A DNA stretch of 64,000 bases, taken from NCBI GenBank assembly GCA_914767885.1, contig CAJZBQ010000038.1, positions 496,001-560,000 of the forward strand, written 5' to 3'. Numbering within the stretch: position 1 is the stretch's first letter; each line of letters begins with the position of its first letter. Below, piece after piece: positions 41,087-53,500 of the stretch. The notes under the pieces were generated by a model. That model was not told the DNA's origin, did no database searches, and saw only the letters and a list, made by a program, of their open reading frames with translations. The translations under genes and the position numbers were made by a program. This DNA is from Blepharisma stoltei (Eukaryota > Ciliophora > Heterotrichea > Heterotrichida > Blepharismidae).

Positions 41087-44000
41087 TTACTCGAATTTTG
41101 CACTTTCAATCCCTTGATCTAGCTTAGAGCAGACAACTGCCATTAAAGTTCTCAATTTTCCTACAATTTCTAGCTCTTTTCTAAGAAAAGGAAGATAATA
41201 TATACAAAATAAAAGCACTAAAGCCGCTGAATATGTGCTTGCTACATAAATTAGTAGCTTAAGCTCATAATAAATTGCATCTTTTGAGTCTTGATCAGCT
41301 AATTTATACTGGCTTCCAACAATTTCTTGCATAAGTGTGTAATGATCAACAAAGACATTTCTATCTTGTTGATTTGCATTATTTGAGCTTTCTGTCCAGT
41401 AAGCTTCTATTATTACAATATTTATCCCTGACAAACTTCCATATTTTATCAAAAATGAGTCTGAGTCTGATTTTTTAAAAATTTGCTCTTTTAAGCTTGC
41501 TGACATTATAGCGTTTGTCTACTTTCTGACTCCCATCGTCCTGATTTCTCCTGAGACGATCCAAGTGTTTTTCCAACTTTTGTTGGTAAAACCAACCATT
41601 CAAATAGGTAACCTTCATTATGGGCGAATTATCAATTTAAGGGCTAGTTTTACCGATAAAATTGGTAAAACCAACCCCTCGATTATTTCCGGAGAAATTG
41701 AGACGATGGGAGTTAGAAAGCGTGCAGACTTTATATCGAAGAAAATTTGCTTTTCCTGATTTCTCTAATTTTTAGCTCTAAATTTTCGATGGTTTCATAT
41801 AGACGTAATGTAGGATTTTTAAAGCCATACATATTTGGATAATAAATTGCTGTCCTTTGGTGGCTTGCATCTCGTGCAAAAAATCCTATTCTAGATATTA
41901 AGGCTCTAGTATATACAAAACAGCTAAATCCCCTCTGTGAGCGAAAAAAAAAATTCATTTTTTTTTTAAAAAATTTTTAAAAATTGAGAAGCAAAAATTA
42001 ATTTAATTAGCAAAATTTATATTTTAAAACGCAAGTTGTTTAAAATTAATCAGAATTAGCTAGAGATTTCGCTATAATAATTATCATTTATATATCAAAA
42101 TGTTTTTCATAAAAAAATTTTTGTTCGCTCACGGAGGGTTTTTTCTAATATTTCGTTCGCTCACAGAGGGGGGAGTAAGCAGAAGTGGACGATTCTTCAT
42201 ATCATTTAGGCAATTATTATAAAGGTAAACCAAAAATAAAAAATAAAATGATATCGAAATCAGCACAATTATGATGATTTTTTTTGAGTATTTAAGTAGC
42301 ATTTTTGATTTAATTTTTTTTATAACGGCTCCTTTTCGATGGCCAGTTTGATTGCTGGTTTGTGGGATATCAAGTACACCGTGCGTGTTTATTAGTCTAT
42401 CTATAGCTGTCTCTCTTAGTTTTTCATAAATATCCAATGTATTTTTTCTTATGCTTAATCAAAATTCATCATATCTTTTTTCTACAGAATACGCAAAATA
42501 TAAAATAATCCCTGAGCAAATTAAGCTTATAAAAGTTCCAAATATCAATAAAAGGTAGACATTTTGGCTTGTGTTAGTTATTTTATTTACTTCGCAATCA
42601 ATAAGACCATCTAATGCTTTACTGATATATTTATAGGAAAATTCCATACTGTTGATAATTAAAAATTTCAATTCATTATTATAATTTTCACCTGAATTAA
42701 CAGCAGCAATAAGACTTGTCCCCTAAATGAAAATTACATGGCTTATAAATTCATCGATCATATTATAAAGATTGAGCGTTTTTAAATATGGCTGTCTTGC
42801 ATTAAAATATCAAGCTGGAATTGTTTCTTCAATCACAATTTTAGAACTTGAGCAATAGCTTCATTGATCATAATCATCTAATAATGAGTCTTTTAAATGA
42901 ACTAAATTGTTTATTCCTTGGCTAAATAATGATAAATCCCTTGAAAGATTATATAAATTATCAGCAACTCCAGCATCAATCGTGCGTACGAGTGTGCAAT
43001 ATGAGCTAATTTCAAATAAAATATCACCTAAATGCTTGATAGTTTTTAACGATACTTCATGCGACACTGTTAAATAAACCAAAATAATAATTGCTACATA
43101 AGTAAGAATAATAGCGATTATTGATATAATCAAAACATATTTGAAAATTTTTAATGTTTTTTCTGAATTTTTAGCAAATTTTTTTGACATTTTTTTCCCA
43201 TTTGCAGAAGATGCTGAATTCCATATAAGTCTTTGGGATGAAAGCAGCATTCTGCTACTAGAACTGCTAGAAGAACCATTATATTCATTATCAAAATTTG
43301 CTCTCGTATTTTTAAGATCTACCTTTAAATAGTCTTTTTCTTTTTCTAATTCTAACTCTTTTAATATATCATTTTCCCTGTAAGAATATTCTATAATATT
43401 TTCAAATGAGTATCCTTTTCTTATCAATTCTATTTCTTCACTATCATGAAATATCGTTAAAATATGGAGAGTTGAAGACATAAAATTCACTTGGTTATAA
43501 TAAAATACCAGCATTCTTCCATTAAATATTAAAAAATGCGGCTCATGTGTAGACCATCCTCAAAACTGTGGTAAAAAATCAGTAATAAGCTCGCCTTTGG
43601 CAATCTTTTTATTGCCAGTGTTGAATAATTTTGGAACCATTTGTGAGAAGGTTAAAATTATCCCGTTTTCTGACAGTAAAACTGTTTGTCTTGAAGATTT
43701 TGTTGGTAAAAGTAAAAGAAGCACATAAGCGTCGTCACTTGAGGTAGTCACAGTTGCAGTCATCTTGCACTCAATCAAATAGCCTTGGTAATCTTGCATA
43801 AACAATTTTTCAGGAAGTGGAATAAATGTTGTCGAGCAAGAGTTATAAAATTTTCGTAAATATTCTAAGTGGTAGTTGTTATAAGGCCATGGAATAAAGT
43901 CAATGAATTTATACTCTGCATTTCTGTAGGTGGGAACTTTTAAATAATGGATCATTTTTTCGTTCATGGAAGTTATATATCCAAAGGTATTTTTATTTAA

Positions 44001-45585
44001 GGATATTAAAAGTGCGCAAGTAGATGGTCCAAAAATATCAATCTTATAATAGTCTTTTATCACATTTATCATGCTAATAGCATTCTTCTTATTGAGAATT
44101 GCAATTGCTTCTTTAGAATCGCCCAAAATATTATTCAAAAAACTACTGTAAAAATCAAAAACCTCAATATTTCTGTATTTGCTTGTAAGAGAGATATAAA
44201 GGTTGATAATATTTTCTACAGAATCTGAAACTTTTATATCTCATATCTGATAAATTCTCATTTTTTATTTTTTTATCGATTTTCCATTTTTGCACACCGC
44301 CTTCTATTGTGGAATATAGATTTTTAATTTTTAAAAGTTTAACCCTTGCTAGTCTGATATCATTTAACGTATATAAACAAAAATTGGTTTCTCATATTAC
44401 GTATAAATCGCTTTTTTTGATATTATTATCATTTGAAAATTTTGAAAACATTTCAAAAATCAAATCTTTGTTGGAATCTTCATAATTAATTAATAAATTT
44501 CGAATTTTCAGTTCAAATTCTGATTGATTATTAAAAGAATAATTTTGAATTTTGATTTGGTTTAATTTGATTCTCCTAATTGCTAAGGTCATTAAAATTG
44601 GCTGTAAAAATAAAAAAAATATGATAGTGATAGAGGTATCATTGATAAATTCTGCAAAGAAAAAAGATAAAGAAGTCACTGAGAGGCTACACAGTCCACA
44701 AGCTTGAATAGAATTTGCGTAAGTGTTATAATAAGGCATATTTTTTATAAATAAATAGGTAAAAATACTTGAAAAAATTGCTTGAAAACATTGCAAATAC
44801 AGGACTGTGCTTTCATCAAAGCAGTAGTACAGAATACATATAAGCCCATAAAAAATAATGAGTAAAATGTCGAGCTCAGAATTAGATTTCGCTTTTATAT
44901 TTCTTTTTGAGCTGGAATGACGAAGCTCTGCTGTGAGCATTTCATAAGAAATTGCAAAAATAAAAAAAAATGCAATATAAATAATGCAAAAAATTGCTCC
45001 ATAGATCCCAATGCTAATACTCTTAAGATTAGAATTTGTGTCATATTTGGCTTGTTTTGTTTGAGTATTTGTCAAGTACTTAAAGCCTACTACTAGTATT
45101 GTCAAAATTGGTATAAAAGTAAAATAAGCTAATGGGAAAATGAATTTTTGAGAGACCAAGACAATGTATTCAGGAGTGAATTTTCAATAAATTTTTAAAA
45201 TTCCTAAGGATAATATTATAAATATCACATAAGATACATATGCGAAAACTCCATAGAAACAAACATCAAAAATATCAAAAAATTCGCAAAGATTTTCTAT
45301 GTTAAAATATCCTAAACATTCCCAAAAAAATTTATAACTGCTTCAATTGGTAATACTCATGTTGGAATATCAGCAAAAAGAATTCAATTGGAGCGAAAAT
45401 ATTATGCTAATAACCACATCAATGAAAATCTGTTTCTTTTTGTTCAAATTTGACATATAGCCTGACTTAAAAAGTGTCCCAAAAAAATCGTAAAATTGAT
45501 ATTTTATATTGGCTTCTGGTGATTCATGTTGAGATAAATCTTCATGTGAGTTTTCAGTGAAAAAGATTTCAGTTTTCTCAAGCAT
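41087..45585 (-). CDS. TmcB/TmcC-like PAS membrane protein, paralogue C
   Basis: Diverged member of the array. N-terminal membrane segments (SIGIYGAIFCIIYIAFFFIF), WETNFCLYTLNDIRLARVKL with UGA Trp, a half-TPR region (KYRNIEVFDFYSSFLNNILG), PAS-like domain (CALLISLNKNTFGYITSMNE), linker with a Ser run (NGSSSSSSSRM), paired membrane segments and C-terminal LEIVGKLRTLMAVV. Inserts 41509-41735 and 41925-42175 and the conserved 15-nt intron 42723-42737 are removed. Two oddities: about 45 residues of the half-TPR region present in A, B and D are missing near 44260, and an A-run there leaves a +1 shift. C may be a pseudogene, or the shift may be a homopolymer error. Confidence 0.65.
41509..41735. 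mobile_element. TA-bounded IES with about 35-bp inverted ends in paralogue C (227 bp)
   Basis: Between TA 41507-41508 and TA 41734-41735. The ends are inverse (TATAGCGTTTGTCTACTTTC / TATAAAGTCTGCACGCTTTC), followed by the shared CTGACTCCCATCGTC. Removal gives TTT TCT TCG ATA ATG TCA GCA (F-S-S-I-M-S-A). Confidence 0.83.
41925..42175. mobile_element. MITE family II in paralogue C, TAA duplication
   Basis: TAA 41925-41927 and TAA 42176-42178; ends ATCCCCTCTGTGAGCG and CTCACAGAGGGGGGAG, with tandem TIR copies on the right. Removal gives CCA CTT CTG CTT AGC TGT (P-L-L-L-S-C), matching the RPKLLHNMVYKRSLLSR region of B. Confidence 0.87.
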
Positions 45586-45704
45586 ATTTATACCTCTTAA
45601 TCAGTAAATAAAATAATTAGCATTCTTAGAATAGTAAAATGATTTTTATATGAAAAATTATTGGATTAATGCATCAACTAACTAGTTTTATTACTCTTGT
45701 GTAA

Positions 45705-45895
45705 AAAGAGATTTCACATGAAAATGGAAAATTTATTTTGCCATCAGATTATTTTTAATAAATCAAGTTATAATGGCATAATTAGGAAAAATGCTTATGA
45801 TTTATTTGTTAAATATAGAATTTATGTTTTTGAGTTGATTAAAAGCTTTATTTTAATGACATTTCTTTTTAATTTATAAGTGTGAAATCTCCATA
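45705..45895. repeat. Small TIR element, copy 1
   Basis: Left end GAGATTTCACATGAAAATGG, right end GTGTGAAATCTCC (inverse of the first 10 bases). The sequence TTTCACATGAAAATGGAAAA recurs at 46809 in copy 2. Confidence 0.6.
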
Positions 45896-46325
45896 AAATT
45901 ATTAAGATGTCCTAGTAATATTTGAAAATTTATAGTAAGCTCACCCTAAATGGCTAATCAATTATCATATTATAAATTGATTATGAAATTTTGTAAGTAA
46001 TCAAAAGATAATTATTTGATAGTAATTAATAGAGAAAAATATTACTCTTATCTCAATATAAACTTAATCTGACATTATTCTGTCATCTTAATTATTTTTA
46101 TAAAAACAATAAATTTGTATTATAAAAGCAAAAAATAAAACCCACAACATAAAAAAATATAACTACTGCATTGAGAAAGGCAAATCATTTTCGTGCAATT
46201 TCAGAAGTGCAAGAATCAATTAAATATAATTTAAGAATATCAATAATCTTTTGTAACTTTGTTTTAAATGGATAGTCAATGCATGGATGAGTCTTTAGCC
46301 TGCACTAAAAAAAAGTCTCACCATA

Positions 46326-46462
46326 AGCAGCTATAAAAATTGTTGATAGAGGAATTGGCTTGAAGAATGACCTTCTGGCTCACCTAATGACTTTTGGTTT
46401 ACGAAAATGATTTTTGGTGAGCCAGAAAGCCGATTCCCTCATCAGCAATTTTTATTGCTGCT
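46326..46462. repeat. Palindromic element in the intergenic region
   Basis: Ends TAAGCAGC and GCTGCTTA; arms pair over roughly 55 bp with a few mismatches (GAATTGGCTT..., TTCTGGCTCACC / GGTGAGCCAGAA). Probably the same class as the palindromic IESs, here outside a gene. Confidence 0.7.
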
Positions 46463-46802
46463 TAGTTAGGCTAGATGATGCATATAGAATATTAAAAACT
46501 TTCTCACAAAAAATTACAAAATTCTCTTGTCAGTTATGCTTAGTTAAAATTTATTAGGTATTAATGCCTTATATGTGAATAAATAAAATATGCTATTCAG
46601 AACTGATAAAGACTTCAAAATGAGGAGATGCTTCATGCATTAAAGCCTATTTAAAATTAGCTCAAAATGACTGAAGATATCTATTATAATCTGCGCCATA
46701 TAGAACTGCTTAATTTTTATTTAAAAAAATTCATTAAATTTTAAAAATCATTAACTATAGCCCTTTCCCGGCTATACATCTCAATCATCAGAACTAATGG
46801 AA

Positions 46803-46972
46803 AAGAAATTTCACATGAAAATGGAAAATTAGACTCAGAAATTTTATTTAAATAGGATTAAAATTTTAGTATCATTATTATGCAAGTTGCTAATAGCAAA
46901 TTTTTATGATTTATCTACTAAATATCAAATTCTAGGACATTTATTTACTACTGCCTGATATGAAATCTCCTT
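46803..46972. repeat. Small TIR element, copy 2
   Basis: Begins AGAAATTTCACATGAAAATGG and ends TGATATGAAATCTCC; diverged relative of the element at 45705-45895, with a different interior. Confidence 0.5.
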
Positions 46973-47506
46973 TAAATACTTCAGATTCATATATTATTCC
47001 GTATATTGAAAATAAATATCATTAAATAATGCTTCTTATAAGCATTAATTATTTATATTAATTATTTTATAGCCATAATTTAAATATAATAATTGATAGG
47101 AATAGGAATTAACTTTTAGCATTTTTATAAATTAGAATGCAATATATCGAGTTAGAGATAATAAACTAAAATAGTAGCAATGTAGCTATTAAGCAGCAAT
47201 TTATAAGTCTCATACCATGATTGGCACTCTTAGCTAGCCAAGTTCTTTAGCAGATGCTTCAAAATTTAATTAAGCTTATTAAAGCATGGAACTTGATATA
47301 TTAAATAATTTATTAAAATTACTGAAATCAAATAATAATAAATTAATAAGAAAAAGATTCCTAAACATTGAATTCTGATTTTAAATTCTTTGTCTATCCT
47401 TAGAATAATTTTAAAATTGCTTCCTTATTAAGCAGATTTTTAAAGCGACAATATAAAAATTCTAATAAATCTGCTATGTAAATATTTGGAAAATAATAAA
47501 AAATAA

Positions 47507-50500
47507 ATGTATGCGAGCTCACAATTCAATTTATTTGAAAATCGAAGCATTCTTGAAGTTAATGTAAATCAAGGTTTTTTTAAAACTTGGGAATTGTTTT
47601 TGCTGGAAACTTTCGGTAGAATTTTCCATCCAACTTATAATAAAAACATAAAATTCCAGCATCAAATTGTGACAGAAATTTTTATTAATTTGATAATTGG
47701 CTTACAAATGATTTCTATTACGTGATATAGCTCAATGGATATATCAGAGTGAGATTATTATATAATTAGATTAATTATTTTTTTTTAATATCTGTAAGAA
47801 TAAAAACTCTAATGATTGTTGAAGAAACCATTAATAAATTTTAATGAGAAGAGATATAGGGGTTTCCCTCGATAGCCCTTACAGGGCCGTGGATTTTGTC
47901 CGAAATCATTAGCCCTGCAAGAGCTATCTAGGGAAACCCCTATAATTAAAATTTCTTTGGAATTGATTAATAGATTCCATATTTTTCAAAATTCCAGATT
48001 ATTACTGTACATTTTGAAAAGTTTTAGGATATATAAATTTTTGCAGTCTTTGTGAAGTGTTACAGATTACTGATATTTGTTTATACGGTATGATTTTGGG
48101 AATAGGTTATTGTATTTTATGTATTTTACTTTTGTTTTTATTATGCTTTTTCAAAAAGAAAATTCATATAATAATATTGTTTGTCTTAAGCAGACTCTCA
48201 GAATTTTTATCTACTATATTTTATATTTAACTCCCCCTTATAAGTTGGAACAAAACATCGGTAAAATTTACAATTTTTGGTGCTTTAAAATTGGAATAAA
48301 TTGTTTTTAACTAGGAAATATTAATGATGAAAGAATTAATTTTTATAAAACTAGTTTTGACCTAATTTTAATAGACAAAATACAAGTAGAATACAATTTA
48401 AACAGTTTTTACACTGAATCGATTAATTTTTTTATTTTCATTCTTCATAAAATCAATTAAATTTCAAGGTATTGTGCAAATTTATATTTTTTTAAAAAAA
48501 TTAAAAGATGAAAATACTATTTTATAAAATTTATCTTGACCTAATTTTATTGATAAAGTGAGTAGAATGCTATTTAAACATTGTTCAGGCTGAATAGATT
48601 AATTAATTCTCTTTATGATTTCTTCATAAAACACTTGTGCTCAATTTAGATTTTTTTTTTAAAAAAAATTTAACTCCACTTTAAATTGGAACAGTTTCAA
48701 CTTAAAAAGCGGAAGTAAGTACATTAACAAAAAAACTCCTAATTTTAGCTGTTTTCCTATTTAATACATGAACATAACATAACGGCAACCAGTAGGAATG
48801 CTTGTATTTTCTATAAGTAGGTATACATTCCCTGCACATTAATGCTAGGATTACTATTTAAATATTCATTATTAAGCTATTCCACAGTTTCAGAGTTTTC
48901 AGGGAAATATGATGCCTCTAAAATAAACCTGGGTCCAGGAGGAGTATAGCGCCTTTCTTAAGATGGCGCGCAATGTGCCATCACTGGGCCATGTCGGGAG
49001 AGGGTTCTCCACGAGGAATGATTCCACGTGTGGAACCCTCTTTTTTTCCACGAGCCAAAAAGAGGGTTCCACACGTGGAGCCATTCCTCGTGGAGAACCC
49101 TCTCCCGACATGGCCCGGTGATGGCGCATTGCGCGCCATCTTAAGAAAGGCGCTATATTTTTAAGCATTATTCTTATGTGTTTTTTATTTTTAATTGCTT
49201 GAACTTACAGCTTATTTACAGCAGATATTCGACATTTTTATGTAAATAAAAATTTCCTATCAAAATCTAATACTATATTTGGATTGAATTTTTCTATTTT
49301 ATAATAAGCATGCGCTATTTACTAGGTCCATAATAAATTATGGAAAATATATTGAGTTATCAGTTTTATTTATGAGAATACCTCATTTGATTTGTATTTT
49401 TTGATATTTATTACAGTTGAATGCTGACTTTTCGTATTTTTTGGAAGTTATAGTACTTTGTATTACCAATTTGCCTTATTTTTCTTATCACTTACTGTAT
49501 TTTTTTCAGTTTTTTATTATTTACCTTATTATAACCCTCTAGAAAACGGAATCAAAGCATTTCTTATGCTGAGCTTATCCACTGCTTCAGGATCTTTTTT
49601 ATTTGGGAGGCTAATTGACAATTCATTAATAACGATTCTTCTCAATATTTTTCTTCAGCCATTGCTATGCTATTTAGTTATCCGAAAAACCAAACTCAAT
49701 TATTCATTATAGCCCAGGGCCTGCTTTGGATCACCCTGGGCTGTGCGTTGCTGGAATGGACAAGTGAAAAATATACTGGCACTTTTTAACCCACAGGTTG
49801 AGTCGGCAATATATAGCCCAGGGCGATTCAAAGTAGGCTGCGGGCATACTGAAATTCCAATACAAAACTCCTGACAACCAATTTGAATTTGAAAGGCAAT
49901 TAAGGCACCTCCTCTGCGACCCAGATTTGCCAGATCCATTTGAAATTGTTAATTCTTTTACGAAAAGCTATTTCAATTGCAAATTCAGAAAAAATAAACT
50001 ATTTGTGGCATGGGAAGTAAATTTTTGCCTTTATATAATAAAAGATGAAAGATTAGCAAGAATTAAGCTCACACAAATTTTGGCCCAAACCGCAAGCTAT
50101 GAAGGGAATATACAATCATGAAGGACTATGAAATATATCGATGAAATGAGCTCTCAGAATTTTAATGATATTATTTATTTGGAATATTTAACTGATTTGT
50201 ACAGAGTCAGAAGACAGGATGAAGAATTATGCTATTTATTAATTGACTTATGGGGAGAATTATCAATTAAAACTCCGAGATTTAATAAACTTTATAGTTT
50301 GGTGATACAAATTTCAGATGAAATTTCAGAAATCCGTAAAGTTTATGATGTTCTGGTAACTAAGCACAAGCATGTACAGATTTTTGACCAGTATATATCA
50401 TTTTTAGAAAACATTTTAAGTGAGTCTGAATATGCAAATACTATAAATACACGAAAAATAGGCCTGCAGCATGCTTTTGACTTAAAAAAAGGTGATGAAA

Positions 50501-53500
50501 TTTTGCTGAACCCTTATAGCGAGAAAAATGGGATTATTTTAATTTCTGCTAATGACAGCTCGTTTGGATTAATAGCTTATATAAATGAAAAAGCTGCTCA
50601 ATTTTTAAGGATTTCTACAAGTGAGGCTATTGGCAATGGATTTTCTCAGTTTATCCCTTATCCTTACTCAATAGGCCATGATTGGTTTATGAAAGAATTT
50701 TTCTCAAAATGCTCTAAGACTGAAATTATCAAAAGAAATTGGCTTTTTATGCAGAATTTATTGGGTTATTTATTTGAATGCAAATTCCTTATAAGGCTAA
50801 CAGCTTTAAATCATTGTGCTTATATTTTAGTCTCAATGAGATCTAGAGAAACCACAAGACAGCTTGCAGTAGTCACTGATGCAGGCTATATCTATAATTA
50901 TAGTGTATTATTTCCTCATTATATAGGTGCAGGCAACCAAAATATAAGGCAAAAATACTTGACAGATTTTATCCCTAATATACATATATCAGAAATGGCT
51001 GTATGCGAGCCTTATGTTTACTATGTAAATGGTCAAGAGCTAGTATTTGCTCATAGGACGATTCAGCTGAGAATTGCATTTATTCATGTTCTTGTAGTAA
51101 TAAGTGATGAAAACGAAATGCAAATGTGAAAAGAAAGGAGAGACCCAGACCAAATTGAGTATTTTGGGACAAGTGATGCAATTATTGATAATACTGTCAT
51201 CCAAAAAACTCCGAGTTTTTCTATAAACTCCCCCCCCCCCCTCCGTGAGCGAACAAAAAAAATTTGTGTTCACTCACGGAGGGGGGTTAATTTTTTTTTT
51301 TTTAAAAAAATTTATATATAAATTTTATAAAAAATATTTTTTTTTCGAAATTTAAAAAAAATCCTAATTTGCAAAAATTGGGAAGCAAATACTAATTTAA
51401 TTTGCAAAATTTATGTTTTAAAACGCAATTTGTTTAAAATTAAACAGAATTAGCTCTAGATTTCATTATACTAATTATCACTTATATAGCAAAATTTTTT
51501 TCTATTAAAATTTTTTTCTATTAAAAATATTTTTGTTCACTCACGGAGGGTGGGTTTTTGGTCAAAAAATGGCGATTTTTCTAATGGTTTGTTCGCTCAC
51601 GGAGGGGGGGGGGGGGGAGTAAGTAAAATCACTAAGCTTGGCAAGGTAAAATTCCAAGACCTTCAAGAAATTGACTCAGACTCAAAAAATTCTGATCTGC
51701 TTAACCAAGAAAATGACTCTAAAAAGCACCTTTTAGAAGATTCTTTAAAATACCTGAACGAAACTGATGTATTGCTAGAAGAAGAGCGAGCTGATTCGGT
51801 CTTACAAAAAGGGTCCCAAAATTCTTCCTCAAGTCACTCTCAAATAGCAATTACTCAAAAACTCGTCAATAGTACTACTAGGTATATAAAAATTTTTGAA
51901 CAAATTTTATTTATTTCAATTTTAACTACTATAAGCATGAATATTGGGATTTTAATTTACACATATCAAGACGCTAATCATGCAAGCGAATTATCTCTTT
52001 ATGCTCATTTTGGAGAGCTTTGATATATAGATTTACTTCGGCCTATTGATATCAAACATTTTTTTTTTGCATGCTAACTGAATTATCTTAATTTTTTTCC
52101 CCCAAGTTTGTAAATATTTGAATTTATAAAATTATTTTTTTTGATAAGCAAGTGGCCAAAATTAACCTTTTTGCTGGAAATCTCATTATTATAATTACAA
52201 ATCATATATCAAATATTTTTTACAAAATAATTTTTTGTTTTAGGATTCTTTTTTATAAAGAGAGTTTTTCAATGGCTTTTTATTCTAACTGTAGGATGAT
52301 TTAGCAGCATGAGTGATAATGTAAGGACCTTATGATTAGAACAAAATTATGGGGTTTTTAATATTTCTAGAGACCTTGGCATACTTAATGATACAATTAA
52401 TATGCTAATTTACATACAAGGGGAATTATTAAACGATTTGCCTGAATGAGATTATTGTGCAGCCTCAAAAATAGTTTCTGAGTCTAAAATAGGAGTTTGG
52501 AACTTACAAGGGTCGCCTCACTTGGAATTTTTTAATTTATATGATACTGTCCAATTGTTCATTTCAGCTGTAAAATATACATAGGGACAAGCAATTATCT
52601 CAAAAATTAATAAAAAGGAGCCAATCATAGGCGAAGCGAGATTTATTATGATTAACAGTTTAGGGTACTCTTACGCTGCAATCGGTAACACCTTTAATAG
52701 TCTAGTTACTTGTGAAGTTGACAGAGTAGACACAATTGGGGTAAAAATCTCCATATTTTCATATATTGGAATAGCCATTGTAGGCCTATTCAATATTGCT
52801 CTTATATATTATGTGCTTTTAATCAACAAAACATATGATAATTTTTGGAATTTTGTAAGAAAATTATCGTCTTTGTCATATGTTGATTTAAGAGCTGCTT
52901 GTATTGATAGACTTTCGACCATTCATGGAATAGACTATGATCTTCTAGACGACGCTATTCATTTTCGCTCCCTAGGCCATGAAAATAAAATCCTTAAATC
53001 AAAAATTTACAAAAAATATCTGTATAACTTATTGATTTTTTTTATTATTGGATGCTGATATTTTTTATTTACAAAATATTATTTATATGATAACTGTAGA
53101 AAATCTATGATAAATAGGCCTTATTTATTACAAAATTTTGCATATAAAAGAGTAGCGCTATCAAGGCTTTCGTTGTTTTCGATAGATACATTCGTTAGAC
53201 AATATGCAAATTGGTTCCCGATTTCATATGATTTTGGGAATTCTTGGTATGAGAATCATGAAGCATCTTTAGTTTTGGATGAAGAAAATATTAAATCAAG
53301 AATAAGTATATTTAAAGAGCTCATGTCAGAAGGCTTAAAAAAGAGAATTTTCAAAGGAGTGGATTCAGATAATCAAATCCTAAGTTTTGGGACCTTAACA
53401 GCATCTAATGTATACCTCAAGCCTATGATTTTAACTATTAAATAATTATATAAAATTTCCAAATATTATAAAAAATTCCTATTTAATATGGTGATGTGCT

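Larger units (their letters stand above)
45586..47506. other. Divergent intergenic region with repeats (C/D promoters)
   Basis: 1.9 kb between the divergent starts of C and D. It holds two copies of a TIR element (about 45705-45895 and 46803-46972) and a palindrome at 46326-46462. No supported gene: the small ORF at 45697 is the repeat itself. The remainder is AT-rich. Confidence 0.6.

Noticed and set aside
45697-45879. Small plus-strand ORF (60 aa)
   Set aside because: It coincides with a TIR repeat that recurs at 46.8 kb; no homology or gene context.
48899-49168. ORFs on both strands across 48.9-49.2 kb as genes
   Set aside because: They are mirror translations of one perfect palindrome, open only because of its base composition.
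8615-51622. CRISPR array made of the repeated CTCCGTGAGTG / TTTAAATTGG words
   Set aside because: Copies are in inverted and tandem pairs at MITE ends, not regularly spaced with unique spacers, in a eukaryotic genome.
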